Source of the DNA: Micromonospora andamanensis
GTDB taxonomy: Bacteria > Actinomycetota > Actinomycetes > Mycobacteriales > Micromonosporaceae
Assembly (NCBI RefSeq): GCF_016863495.1
Contig: NZ_BOOZ01000014.1
Span: forward strand, 186,001 to 250,000
Length of the DNA: 64,000 nucleotides
Direction: 5' to 3'
In this document: in pieces, positions 1 through 8,521 of the stretch
Layout: each line of letters opens with the position of its first letter
Position numbering within the stretch: the stretch's first letter is position 1
Made by a program: the position numbers and the translations under genes
The notes under the pieces: generated by a model
The model's database searches: none
Seen by the model: only the letters and a program-made list of their open reading frames with translations
Told to the model about the DNA's origin: nothing

Positions 1-279
1 GAGCAGCGCCACCGTGCGCCACCGCCGGCGCAGCACCACCGCGCCGACGCCGAGGGTCAGCGGGACGACGGCGAAGGCCAGCGGTGGCACGGCATCCACC
101 GCGAGCCACAGCCACCACCGTCCGCTGATCGCCAGATGCGCGGCGGTGAACGCGAGCCAGAGTGCCGCCGCGGTGACCAGCAGTGCCGCCGGCAGCCGCC
201 GGGGCGCCGCGCCGGTGGGCGCGTCCGGTTCGGTGCCGGTCGCGGCCACCGGCGTGGCGGTCGTCACGCCGACTCCCAC
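1..279 (-). CDS. membrane protein, N-terminal part (runs off window)
   Basis: Only the first 93 codons are visible. GTG at 279 overlaps the stop of the upstream glycosyltransferase, so it is the last visible gene of a minus-strand operon. A Pro/Ala/Thr-rich cytoplasmic lead of about 27 residues is followed by three hydrophobic stretches with the spacing of membrane helices and an Arg-rich turn (LRRRWR). Three N-terminal helices like these occur in membrane-anchored endonuclease/exonuclease/phosphatase-fold proteins, but the catalytic part would lie outside the window. The identity is therefore open. A second GTG at 267 is also possible. Confidence 0.6.
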   Translation of the reverse strand, partial: MGVGVTTATPVAATGTEPDAPTGAAPRRLPAALLVTAAALWLAFTAAHLAISGRWWLWLAVDAVPPLAFAVVPLTLGVGAVVLRRRWRTVALL

Positions 280-1301
280 CGGGGGGTGCTGTCCATCGGG
301 AACGAGGCGTCGTACAGCTGCCGGAAGGGCCGCGACAGCAACCACTGCGCCGCGCCGCTCGCCACTCCGGCGGTGATCGTGACGTTGACCAGGAAGTGCA
401 GCACGGCGAAACCGAGCAGGGCGGGCAGCCCGCGACGGCGCAGCACGAAACGGTACATCCCGGCGTCACAGGCCAGCGACGTGACGAGCAGGGCGGCCGG
501 GACCACGGCGCCCCAGGGGCCCAGCACCAGCGGTAGGGCCAGCGCGGGCAGCGAGGCGAAGGCGGCGAGGCTGCCCCAGGCCCGGGAGGCGGTCTCGAAG
601 CCCTTGCCGAACCGTCGGGCCCGGGCGTACAGCGGGATCCGCAGCCGACCCCGGTGGAACAGCTTGCGGAGCAGCCCGACCAGTTCGTGGTCGTGATCGT
701 GCCGGCCGTGTACGTCGGAGGTGAGCAGCATCCGGTGTCGGCGGGTCAACCGGTAGCCGTAGTCGACCTCCTCGGTCTGCCGCAGGGCCGGGTTGAACGG
801 CCCGACCTCGTCGTAGACGCTGCGGCGGATGACGCACATCGCGGGGAAGAGGAAGGACACGTCACCTTCGGAGCTGACCGACCAGTAGTGGTACTGCAGT
901 CCCCGGTAGCGCGAGACCACGGTGTCGTGGAGCAACGGCTCCGCGTCCTGGATGCCGCAGACCGCGCCGATCGTCGGGTCCTCGGTGAGGATCCGCACCG
1001 CGGTGGCCACCGCGTCCGGCGCCAGGGCCAGGTCGGAGTCGACGTAGCAGATCAGGTCGCCCCGGGTGTGTGCGGCGCCCACGTTGCGGGCGGTACCGCA
1101 GCCACCATTGACGCCGGTGCTGACCACGTTGACCCCGAGGGCGGCGGCCACCGCGACGGACTGGTCGGTGCTGCAGTCGTCGACCATCAGCAGTTCGATG
1201 TTCGGGTACGTCTGGTCGAGGATGGACCGCAGGCACAGGTCCAGCGACTCGGCGTAGTTGTAGTTCGGCACGATTATCGAGACCAGCGGACGCTCGTTCA
1301 T
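264..1301 (-). CDS. GT2 glycosyltransferase with C-terminal membrane region
   Basis: This 345-aa protein belongs to glycosyltransferase family 2 (GT-A fold). The N terminus reads VSIIVPNYNY. The nucleotide-sugar/metal site is YVDSD, with DSD at residues 88-90. The late acidic motif is EEVDYGYRL, followed by HDHDHEL. From about residue 250 there are three or four hydrophobic helices, so it should act at the membrane, probably on a lipid-linked acceptor. The ATG at 1301 forms an ATGA overlap with the upstream GT2 stop, which decides the start. It is one of four related copies within 11 kb. Donor and acceptor cannot be read from the sequence. Confidence 0.9.
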   Translation of the reverse strand: MNERPLVSIIVPNYNYAESLDLCLRSILDQTYPNIELLMVDDCSTDQSVAVAAALGVNVVSTGVNGGCGTARNVGAAHTRGDLICYVDSDLALAPDAVATAVRILTEDPTIGAVCGIQDAEPLLHDTVVSRYRGLQYHYWSVSSEGDVSFLFPAMCVIRRSVYDEVGPFNPALRQTEEVDYGYRLTRRHRMLLTSDVHGRHDHDHELVGLLRKLFHRGRLRIPLYARARRFGKGFETASRAWGSLAAFASLPALALPLVLGPWGAVVPAALLVTSLACDAGMYRFVLRRRGLPALLGFAVLHFLVNVTITAGVASGAAQWLLSRPFRQLYDASFPMDSTPRWESA

Positions 1302-2311
1302 CGGGTGGCGACCTCCGGACGGTCGTAGAGCCGGCGGAACCGGGCCGAGGTCAACCAGGCGGCCACGCCGCACGCCGCGGCGACGGCGATGACCAGGTTC
1401 AGGAAGAAGTGCATCGCGATGAAGTAGACCAGAAACAGGGCCCCACGTTCGGCCCGCACGAACCGGTACATCGGTAGGTCACCGGCGACGAACGCGACGA
1501 GCGCGGCGACCGGCACCAGCAGCAGTGCCGGACCGAACAGCAGCGGCAGGACGGCGGTGAGCACCGCCAGTGGGGCGGCGATGCTCACCCAGGCGCGGGG
1601 ACCGCTGCGCAGGCCGCCGGGAAACTCCGGTTTGCGGGCGTACAGCGGGATGTGCAGCGCGGTGCGGGTGAACACCTTGCGCACCAGCACGCCGAGTTCG
1701 TGGTCATGGTCGTGCACGCCGCGTACCCGTGGCGAGAGCAGGATCCGGTAGCGCTGGGCGAGCCGCATCCCGTAGTCCGCGTTCTCGGTCTCCCGCAGCC
1801 CCGGGTTGAACGGGCCGACCTCGGCGAAGACCCGTGCCGGAATGGCCAGCAGCGCGGTGTACAGCGTCATGATCTGGCCCTCGTCGGCGATCAACCAGTA
1901 CGACTGTTGCAGGCAGCGGTACTCCTCCAGCAGGCTGTCCCGGATCAACGGCACCGGGTCGTAGTTGCCGCAGACCGCCCCGGTTGTCGGGTCGGCGCTG
2001 AGCAGTTCGACAGCGTTGGCCACCGCGTCGGGCCGGGCGGCCACGTCCGAGTCGATGAAGAACAGGATCTCTCCCGTCGCGACCGCCGCGCCGAGGTTGC
2101 GCGCCGCCGCCGGCCCCCCGTTGTACGGGGTACGCGTCACCCGCGCCCCGTGCGCCTCGGCGACCGCCACCGAATCGTCGGTGCTGCAGTCGTCCACCAC
2201 GATGATCTCCAGGTGGGGATAGGTCTGCGCGCGCAGCGAGTCCAGGCAGAGGTGCAGCGCGCGGGCGTAGTTGTAGTTCGGCACGATTACCGACACCAGG
2301 GGTTGCTTCAT
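1298..2311 (-). CDS. GT2 glycosyltransferase with C-terminal membrane region
   Basis: This 337-aa protein has the same architecture as its downstream neighbour: VSVIVPNYNYARAL at the N terminus, FFIDSD with DSD at residues 87-89, then ENADYGMRL, HDHDHELG and LHIPLYARK, then hydrophobic helices from about residue 245. The ATG at 2311 shares a base with the stop of the UbiA-like gene (TGATG), so translation is probably coupled. The similarity to its neighbour points to a tandem duplication followed by divergence, perhaps to add successive sugars. Substrates are unknown. Confidence 0.9.
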   Translation of the reverse strand: MKQPLVSVIVPNYNYARALHLCLDSLRAQTYPHLEIIVVDDCSTDDSVAVAEAHGARVTRTPYNGGPAAARNLGAAVATGEILFFIDSDVAARPDAVANAVELLSADPTTGAVCGNYDPVPLIRDSLLEEYRCLQQSYWLIADEGQIMTLYTALLAIPARVFAEVGPFNPGLRETENADYGMRLAQRYRILLSPRVRGVHDHDHELGVLVRKVFTRTALHIPLYARKPEFPGGLRSGPRAWVSIAAPLAVLTAVLPLLFGPALLLVPVAALVAFVAGDLPMYRFVRAERGALFLVYFIAMHFFLNLVIAVAAACGVAAWLTSARFRRLYDRPEVATR

Positions 2312-3279
2312 CAACTGTCCGTCCAGGTCAGCAGGTTGGGGTAACGGGCGATGATCTGGGCCAGGGCGAGCGTGGCGCCGGCCAGCGCGGCGCACCCGAC
2401 GATGGTCCGGTCCCGCAGCAGGATCCGGATCGGGTCGCCACCGCCGCGCAGCACCAGGACCGCCTGGAGATAGCGGAACGCGGCGAGCAGGCCCAGCGGT
2501 ACGACGATGGCCAGCGCGACCGGCGGGTAGGCGTCGACAGGCGCGTCGAGGTGCAGGTACAGCAGGAAGGTGGTGCCGGCGAGCGAGGCGGTGAGGCCGA
2601 GCAGGTGGTCGGCGAGCAGCAGGTTGTATCCGTCGAGCGCCGGCCGGTGCGGTGTCCCCAGGGCGGCGAGTTCGTGCCGCCGCTTGCCGAGGATGAGCAC
2701 CAGGCACCCGGTGAACACGGCGGTCAGCAGCAGGCTGGAGACCTCCGCGCCGGTCGCCGCGTACCCCTGCAACACCCGCAGCACGAAGCCGGCGGAGACC
2801 ACGCAGACGTCCAGCAGCGGCACGTGTTTGAGCCACCTGCTGTAGGCGATGCTCAACGCCAGGTAGGTGAGCAGCGGCCACCACCTCATGACCGGGCCGC
2901 TGGCGGTCATCCCGACCAGGACGGCACCCAGCACGCCCGCGTACGCCCAGGCCACCGGGACCGGGACGTGGCCGGCAGCGATCGGGCGGTTCCGCTTGAC
3001 CGGGTGGTCCCGGTCCCGGTGCCGGTCGGCGATGTCGTTTACCACGTAGATCACCGAGGACGCCACGGTGAACGCCATGACCGCCCAGAGGCTTCGCCAC
3101 AGCGTCGCGAGCGTCCACACCGGGGTGTCGGCCAGCGCGAGCGGCACCGCGAGCAGGTTCTTCAAGGCATGCCCGGGCCGGGCCAGGGCCACCAGATGTC
3201 GCAGTGGCGCGGGCAGGCGGGTGGTGCGCCGGGTGACCACCGGGGCGACCGGCTCCACCACGGTTTCGACGGACGTCAT
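2311..3279 (-). CDS. UbiA-family prenyltransferase, decaprenyl-phosphate phosphoribosyltransferase-like
   Basis: This 322-aa polytopic membrane protein carries both UbiA signatures. The first Asp-rich motif is NDIADRHRDRD (N81 to D91), followed by HPVKRNRPIAAG; the second is YSRWLKHVPLLD around residues 146-157. The HP.KRxRPIAAG and YSxxLKHxPxLD wording is close to the actinobacterial enzymes that move 5-phosphoribose from PRPP onto decaprenyl phosphate (Rv3806c type). That would make it a supplier of a polyprenyl-phosphate pentose for the neighbouring glycosyltransferases. Phosphoribosyl transfer here is inferred from family resemblance, and a chlorophyll- or quinone-type prenyltransferase is not excluded. 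The ATG at 3279 lies 11 bp after the epimerase stop. Confidence 0.85.
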   Translation of the reverse strand: MTSVETVVEPVAPVVTRRTTRLPAPLRHLVALARPGHALKNLLAVPLALADTPVWTLATLWRSLWAVMAFTVASSVIYVVNDIADRHRDRDHPVKRNRPIAAGHVPVPVAWAYAGVLGAVLVGMTASGPVMRWWPLLTYLALSIAYSRWLKHVPLLDVCVVSAGFVLRVLQGYAATGAEVSSLLLTAVFTGCLVLILGKRRHELAALGTPHRPALDGYNLLLADHLLGLTASLAGTTFLLYLHLDAPVDAYPPVALAIVVPLGLLAAFRYLQAVLVLRGGGDPIRILLRDRTIVGCAALAGATLALAQIIARYPNLLTWTDS

Positions 3280-3290
3280 CGGAGCCCCTG

Positions 3291-4307
3291 TCAGAAGAAG
3301 ATCTTGGCGGCGGACAGGGCGCCCTGCCGCCAGGGATCGCGGCTCGTCCGCCCCTGGCGGGCTGGACGGGCCCGGTGCCGTTCGGCGCGCCACCACTCGT
3401 ACGTGCGCAGGATGGCGTCCTGGTTGGACAGCTTGGGTTGGAAGCCCAGTCGACGTCGGGCCTTCTCCGTGCTCACGTACGAGTCGGCCATCAGCTTGTG
3501 CAGCAGCCGGCCGTAGACCGGGGACAGTCTGCTGCGTTCGAGCAGGCTGAGGGCGGCCAGCGCGGGCCGGGCGGGCAGCGAGACCACCCGTCGGCCGTGA
3601 CCGGCGGCGTCCAGGACCGCCTGGAAGTCCTCGCGGAGGGTGCCGAAGCGGTCGGCACCGAGGTTGTAGGTGTCGTTGGCGACCTCGTCGGGCGCGTTGA
3701 GGACGGTGACCACCGCGTCGACCAGGTCGTCGACGGCGAACATCTGGATCCGGACGTCGCCGCGGCCCAGCACCGGGAAGTTGCGCCCCTCCTCGGCCCA
3801 TTCGAAGAGCATCGCGAACAGACCCATCCGGCCCGGGCCGAGGAAGGTCTTGGGCCGCAGCACCGCCACCGGCAGCCCACCGGCACGGTGTTCCTCGGCG
3901 ATCTCCTCCGCCGCCGCCTTGGCCGCGCTGTAGGTGTCCACCGGGGTGCGTGGGTGTTCCTCGGGGGTGGGCACCTGCTTGGGCAGCCCGTACACGGCCG
4001 TGGACGACACGTGCAGCACCCGCGCGACGCGGGCCCGCCGCGCGGCGGAGAACATGCTGCGCGTCCCGTCGACGATCACCGACCGGATCTGGTCGGGCGG
4101 GTAGCTGGGCAGCGCCGCCGCACAGTGGATGACCACGTGGCTGTCGGCGAACGCGCGGTCCAACAGCCGCGCGTCGCGGATGTCACAGACGTCGGTGACT
4201 GTGGCGTCGTCCCGTATGTCGACGCCGCGTACCTGGTGGCCGTCGGCGGTGAGCCGCTCGACCAGGCGGGACCCGAGCATGCCGGCGGCGCCGGTAACCG
4301 TGATCAC
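3291..4307 (-). CDS. NAD(P)-dependent sugar epimerase/dehydratase (extended SDR)
   Basis: This 338-aa Rossmann-fold enzyme has the cofactor motif GAAGMLG at residues 6-12, the SST segment at 101-103 and the catalytic YSAAK at 126-130. That is the extended short-chain dehydrogenase pattern of nucleotide-sugar epimerases and 3-beta-HSD-like enzymes. GTG at 4307 makes a GTGA overlap with the aminotransferase stop, so I prefer it to the GTG one codon upstream. The tail after about residue 300 is Arg-rich and not conserved-looking. Its place between an aminotransferase and a polyprenyl-sugar enzyme suggests sugar modification; the exact substrate is unknown. Confidence 0.88.
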   Translation of the reverse strand: MITVTGAAGMLGSRLVERLTADGHQVRGVDIRDDATVTDVCDIRDARLLDRAFADSHVVIHCAAALPSYPPDQIRSVIVDGTRSMFSAARRARVARVLHVSSTAVYGLPKQVPTPEEHPRTPVDTYSAAKAAAEEIAEEHRAGGLPVAVLRPKTFLGPGRMGLFAMLFEWAEEGRNFPVLGRGDVRIQMFAVDDLVDAVVTVLNAPDEVANDTYNLGADRFGTLREDFQAVLDAAGHGRRVVSLPARPALAALSLLERSRLSPVYGRLLHKLMADSYVSTEKARRRLGFQPKLSNQDAILRTYEWWRAERHRARPARQGRTSRDPWRQGALSAAKIFF

Positions 4308-5713
4308 CACAGCGAGCCCACCTTCTGCGCGACAAAACGGGAGACCAGCCGGGTCAGCCCCTGGTCGAGCACCTCGGCGAGGGCATCGACGCCGCGTTGC
4401 GCGTCGGCTGGCTCGGTGACCAGGGACGGTCCGATGATCAGCGGGTTGCGGCCGTTGAGGGCGTAGTAGGTGAAGATGTCGTGGTCGCGGTAGAGGGCGT
4501 TGACCACGGCGGAGGTCACCAGCTTGGCCTTGAACCGGGGATCCCGGGCCACCCCGCCCGGGGCCAGTCGGGACACCAGGTCCAGCACCTTCGGGCCGCC
4601 CTCGATCTGGACCCCCCAGAGCGCCCCGGCGCCGGCCACCCGGCCGACGGCGTCCGGGTACTCCTTCGCCAGCCGGTTGAGCGCCGGTTCGAGGACGCGT
4701 TCCAACTCGCGGGCGCGCGCCGGGTAGTCGTCCTCCACCACCACGTTCATCGCCTCGATGGCGGTGACGCACTCCTCCCCCATGCCGTAGTACGTGGTGC
4801 TGGTGCTCTGGAGCAGGGCGTCGGTCAGATTGTCGTACGCCCTGCGAAACACCGGCTTCCGGGCGACGAATGCCGAAATGGACGACTTGCCGCCACCGAA
4901 GGATTTACTCGTGGTCAGCACGTCCGGTATCAGGCCCGGGTAGCGCATGAAGTAGAAGAGGCTGCCCGTCTTGCCCCAACCGGTGTAGATCTCATCGAAG
5001 ATCAACACGATGTCGTGCTGGTCACACAGTTCTCGCACCCCGCGCAGGAAAGATTCGTCACACCACTGAATCGTAGAGGCGCTGAACGGCTCGACGATGA
5101 GCGCATAGACATCGTCCGGATTGTCGTCAATGGCCGACCGGACGGAATTTAGATCGCCGTAGGCGAAAGGGACGATTCCCGGAATCGTCGGAAAGTTGAA
5201 GTGCGGTTGTCCGGTGAGTCCACCCGAAGCGAGCAGCTTTCCGTGGAAACCGCAGTCCGCTCGCAGGATGGTCCCGCGCCGGCCACCGTGGTACTTGTAG
5301 GCGAGCTTCACCGCACCCTCCACCGCCTCCGCCCCCGAGTTGGGCAGGAAGGACATGGAGAGGTCGCCGGGCAGCAGCTGCGCGAGGTTGTGGCCGAGCG
5401 CCGCGAGATAGGGCGAAAAGTACGTCTTGTGGACCTCCATCCGCTGCCGCTCGGCGAACCGGCGGCGGGCCTCGATGATCCGTGGATGGTTGTGGCCGTG
5501 GTTGAGCACCCCCACCCCGCCGGTCAGATCGAGGATCCGGCGACCGTCACGTAATGTCAGGTAGGCGCCCTCGGCCCGGTCGACCAATTCTCGGCCGAAC
5601 CCGAACGACGTCATCAGATTGACCTGGCTTGCGTTCACGTACCGCCGATAGAGGTCGTGTACCTCCCGAATGGTGAGACGTTCGCATTCCTCGACGCTGA
5701 CCAGATTGGGCAT
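4304..5713 (-). CDS. class III PLP-dependent aminotransferase
   Basis: This 469-aa fold-type I aminotransferase is of the ornithine/GABA/glutamate-semialdehyde class. Visible landmarks are LDLTGGVGVLNHGHNHP near residue 62, the phosphate-binding SGAEAVEGA near 126, IFDEIYTGWGKTG with the ring-binding Asp at 240, and the Schiff-base lysine K270 in TTSKSFGGG. It is the first gene of the minus-strand operon that continues to position 1. Parts of it (about 4.86-5.7 kb) look less GC-rich than the surroundings, which may reflect acquisition. Sugar-nucleotide aminotransferases are usually of the DegT class, so this may act on another substrate, such as an amino-acid or polyol decoration. Confidence 0.9.
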   Translation of the reverse strand: MPNLVSVEECERLTIREVHDLYRRYVNASQVNLMTSFGFGRELVDRAEGAYLTLRDGRRILDLTGGVGVLNHGHNHPRIIEARRRFAERQRMEVHKTYFSPYLAALGHNLAQLLPGDLSMSFLPNSGAEAVEGAVKLAYKYHGGRRGTILRADCGFHGKLLASGGLTGQPHFNFPTIPGIVPFAYGDLNSVRSAIDDNPDDVYALIVEPFSASTIQWCDESFLRGVRELCDQHDIVLIFDEIYTGWGKTGSLFYFMRYPGLIPDVLTTSKSFGGGKSSISAFVARKPVFRRAYDNLTDALLQSTSTTYYGMGEECVTAIEAMNVVVEDDYPARARELERVLEPALNRLAKEYPDAVGRVAGAGALWGVQIEGGPKVLDLVSRLAPGGVARDPRFKAKLVTSAVVNALYRDHDIFTYYALNGRNPLIIGPSLVTEPADAQRGVDALAEVLDQGLTRLVSRFVAQKVGSLW

Positions 5714-5763
5714 GTCGGGACGCTATCCATTGCCCCGAGATCTTTCCTGGACCGATGCTGGAT

Positions 5764-5794
5764 GCAACCTTGACTACGCAAGGCAACCCTTGCG
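5764..5794. promoter_or_regulatory. operator-like palindrome in a divergent promoter region
   Basis: The 175-bp gap between the divergent aminotransferase and GT2 genes holds a perfect inverted repeat, CGCAAGG-CAAC-CCTTGCG (5777-5794). It is overlapped by two direct repeats, GCAACCTTG (5764-5772) and GCAACCCTTG (5783-5792), about 20 bp apart. The spacing suits a dimeric regulator controlling both operons. The SARP encoded at 7691 is a candidate, but SARPs usually bind direct heptamers, so this is uncertain. Confidence 0.5.
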
Positions 5795-5888
5795 GCAGGG
5801 CGTGCCGGTCGATAACTTGGTCGCTGCACAGAGAATTTTCCTCGTCAATTTCCTTAGTGCATTGCCCTACGCCCCGAAGGTGTTGAAC

Positions 5889-6890
5889 ATGCCGCCGACG
5901 GTCTCGGTCATCATCCCCACCCACAACAGCTCGAAGACCCTGGGTGCCTGTCTCGAGGCGATTCGTCGGCAACGCCATCCGGTGACCGAGGTCATCGTCG
6001 TCGATGACGCCAGTACCGACGACACCCGGGCGATCGCCCGACGCTTCCCGTGCCGGCTACTTGTCACCGACCGCAACGGCGGGCCGGCCGCCGCCCGTAA
6101 CCGCGGCATCTCGGCCAGCACCGGCGAGCTGCTGTTCTTCCTGGACTCCGACTGCGCGCCCGAGCCGGACGCGCTGGCCAACGCCCTCGCCATCCTGTGC
6201 GAGCAGCCGGACGTCGCCTGCGTACACGGCATCTACGCGCTCGAACCCCTCGTCGACGACGGCCCCGTCGAGGCGTACCGGCTGTTGCACGGGCACCACT
6301 GGCGGCTGCGTCACGTCGGTCGGGTACGCACCACTCTCTTCGCGATCTGCCTCATCCGGCGCGAGGTGTTCACAAGCGTCGGCCTGTTCGACGAAAATCT
6401 GCGCGCCTCCGAGGACGTCGAGCTGGGCGACCGGATGGGCGACCGGTACGGCGTCGTCCTCACAGACACCGTCGTCTGCCGCCACGACGACGACAGCCGG
6501 CTCGGCGCGTTGCTGCGCAAGCAGTTCCGTCGTTCGCAACTGCTGATCCCGGTGGCCCTGGCCGAACGCGGTCCGGCCGGCATCCGGGCGAACAGCCCGG
6601 CCGGCCTGCTCACCGCTACCCTGGTGCCGGCCTCGGTGCTGCTGGCCCCGCTCACCGGCGGTTGGCCGCTGGTGACCCTGCTGTGTTTCGCGCTGTTCAG
6701 CGTCGCCGAGCCGAGCCTGCTGCGCTTCGTCCTGCGCCAGCGAGGGCCCGCCTTCACCGCCTTCTTCTTCGCGGTGCACCTGATGGTCCAACTGGCTGTC
6801 GTCACCGGCGCGGTGGTGGGCGGGTTGCGTCACCTCACCGACCGCGACTTCGGGCCGACCCGGGTGACCGCCGCGAAAACGTCCCGATGA
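5889..6890 (+). CDS. GT2 glycosyltransferase with C-terminal membrane region
   Basis: This 333-aa third member of the local GT2 family has VSVIIPTHNSSKTL at the N terminus, FFLDSD with DSD at 86-88, the acidic motif SEDVELGDRM, then CRHDDDSRLG and about three hydrophobic helices after residue 245. It differs from the 264/1298 pair by using EDVELG where they have VDYG/ADYG, and in this it resembles the copy at 10146. ATG 5889 is the start that begins directly before the GT2 core; upstream in-frame ATGs would add a non-conserved lead. It is translationally coupled to the deacetylase. Confidence 0.88.
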   Translation: MPPTVSVIIPTHNSSKTLGACLEAIRRQRHPVTEVIVVDDASTDDTRAIARRFPCRLLVTDRNGGPAAARNRGISASTGELLFFLDSDCAPEPDALANALAILCEQPDVACVHGIYALEPLVDDGPVEAYRLLHGHHWRLRHVGRVRTTLFAICLIRREVFTSVGLFDENLRASEDVELGDRMGDRYGVVLTDTVVCRHDDDSRLGALLRKQFRRSQLLIPVALAERGPAGIRANSPAGLLTATLVPASVLLAPLTGGWPLVTLLCFALFSVAEPSLLRFVLRQRGPAFTAFFFAVHLMVQLAVVTGAVVGGLRHLTDRDFGPTRVTAAKTSR

Positions 6891-7603
6891 ACGCCGGCCG
6901 CGGACCGGTCACCCGGCTGCCCTCCCACCTCTGCGCGCAGGCACTGCACTACCTGCTGTTCGCCTACCGGGGCGGCCAACTGCTGCGCCGGCGTCCGACG
7001 CTCGGCAGTCACCGCTGGCCGGCGTTCGGCAACCCCGGCGACGGCATCACACTCACCATCGACGACGGCCCGCACCCGACGTGGACCCCGCCGATGCTCG
7101 ACCTGCTCGACGCCCACGGCGTACGTGCCACGTTCTTCCTCATCGGCGACCGGGTACGCGAACACCCCGAGCTGGCCCGGCGGGTGCTGGCCGCCGGTCA
7201 CCTGATCGGCAACCACTCCATGACGCACCCGCAACCGTTCGCCGCCCTGCCCCGCCCGATGCTGCGGGCGGAGATCGACAGGACCCAGCGGGAGATCGAG
7301 GACGCCACCGGGATCACCCCCCGGCTGTTCCGCGCCCCCGGCGGCAACTGGTCACCCGCCGTCCTCCGGACCACAGCCGACAGTGGCCTCACCCCTGTCG
7401 ACTGGACGGTGAACCCCAGCGACTGGCGCAGTCCGGGCGTCGAACGGATCACCCGGACCCTGTCCCGGACCCGTCCCGGGCAGATCATCCTCTGCCACGA
7501 CGGCGGCGGCGACCGGTCACAAACCCTCGCCGCCCTGACCGCTGTCATCCCGAGGCTCATCGGCCGGGGGCTCCGCTTCGTCACCGTCGCGGAGGACCGG
7601 TAG
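6887..7603 (+). CDS. polysaccharide deacetylase (NodB homology domain)
   Basis: This 238-aa enzyme removes N- or O-acetyl groups from polymeric sugars. All NodB motifs are present: LTIDDGP with D59-D60, the metal pair H110/H114 in NHSMTHP, RAPGGNW, the motif-4 Trp (DWTVNPSDW) and LCHDGGGDR. A basic-hydrophobic N terminus (HYLLFAYRGGQLLRRR) may serve as a membrane anchor, but no clear signal peptide is visible. ATG 6887 overlaps the GT2 stop (ATGA), so deacetylation is likely coupled to the adjacent glycosylation. The peptidoglycan and the locally made glycan are both possible substrates. Confidence 0.92.
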   Translation: MNAGRGPVTRLPSHLCAQALHYLLFAYRGGQLLRRRPTLGSHRWPAFGNPGDGITLTIDDGPHPTWTPPMLDLLDAHGVRATFFLIGDRVREHPELARRVLAAGHLIGNHSMTHPQPFAALPRPMLRAEIDRTQREIEDATGITPRLFRAPGGNWSPAVLRTTADSGLTPVDWTVNPSDWRSPGVERITRTLSRTRPGQIILCHDGGGDRSQTLAALTAVIPRLIGRGLRFVTVAEDR

Positions 7604-7690
7604 GTGGGGAATGCCCGAGCCGTCGACACAGCACAAAGCGCCGGAGCCGGGTCATGACACCCGGCTCGATTGGGTGGGGGAGAAACTCTG

Positions 7691-8497
7691 ATGTCGCACG
7701 ATGACCTGTCCATACTGCTGCTCGGCCCGATCCAGGCCCGGCGGGCGGAGAGCCGCCTGTATCTGGGCACCCCACGACAACGCGAGGTCCTGGCGGTGCT
7801 GGCGATGCGCAGCGGCATGGTGCTGTCCGTGGCCCAGATCGTCGACGCCATCTGGGTGGGCCGCCGACCCGACTCGGTGGAGAACATGGTGCACACCTAC
7901 ATCGGCCGGCTACGCCGGGTGCTGGAACCGCCGGGCCGTCGCCCGGCTCTCGCCCGGGTGCTGCGCTCCACCCGTCCCGGGTACACCCTGGACGTACCGT
8001 CGGACGCGGTGGACATCGTCCGCTTCGAACGCGACGTCCGGGCGGCCCGGGCCGCCCGCTCCCGGGCCGAGCTGTCGCAGGCGCTCTACCTCTTCCAGCG
8101 CGGCCTGGCGCACTGGTCCGGCCAGGCCCTGCACGAGGCGACCGGCCCGCTGGCCGAGGCCGAACGGATCCGGTTGACCGAGCTGCGGCAGGACGTGCTG
8201 GAAGAGGTGACAGGCCTGCGACTGCTCCTGGGTGACGTGGAGGACGTGGTGGCCGAGTTGCGCTGGATGCTTGTCGAGCACCCGATGCGGGAACGACTCT
8301 GGGAGCTGCTGCTCGTCGCGCTCGGGCAGACCTCCCGACGCGCGGAGGCGCTCACCGCCTTCCAGGACGCCCGGGCCACCCTCGCCGACCGGCTCGGCGT
8401 GGAGCCGGGGCACCGGCTCCAGGATCTGCACCGCCGGCTGCTGCGCAGCGAACCGGTGACGGTACGACCGTGGTGGGAGCGGCGGGTGCCGGTCTGA
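7691..8497 (+). CDS. SARP/AfsR-type transcriptional activator (wHTH + BTAD)
   Basis: This 268-aa regulator has an OmpR-like winged helix in residues 1-95 (LGTPRQREVLAVLAMRSG, NMVHTYIGRLRRVLEP, TRPGYTLDV) and a bacterial transcriptional activation domain in about 100-255 (FERDVRAARAA, LGDVEDVVAELRWMLVEHPMRERLWELLLVAL, LGVEPGHRLQDLH). That is the size of small SARPs, which activate secondary-metabolite or polysaccharide loci. ATG 7691 follows GGGGGAG at the right distance. The gene sits 87 bp after the deacetylase and is the only regulator in the first 12 kb, so it is the likely pathway-specific activator. Confidence 0.9.
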   Translation: MSHDDLSILLLGPIQARRAESRLYLGTPRQREVLAVLAMRSGMVLSVAQIVDAIWVGRRPDSVENMVHTYIGRLRRVLEPPGRRPALARVLRSTRPGYTLDVPSDAVDIVRFERDVRAARAARSRAELSQALYLFQRGLAHWSGQALHEATGPLAEAERIRLTELRQDVLEEVTGLRLLLGDVEDVVAELRWMLVEHPMRERLWELLLVALGQTSRRAEALTAFQDARATLADRLGVEPGHRLQDLHRRLLRSEPVTVRPWWERRVPV

Positions 8498-8521
8498 CCG
8501 GCGCGCCGCACGGCGGCGGGG

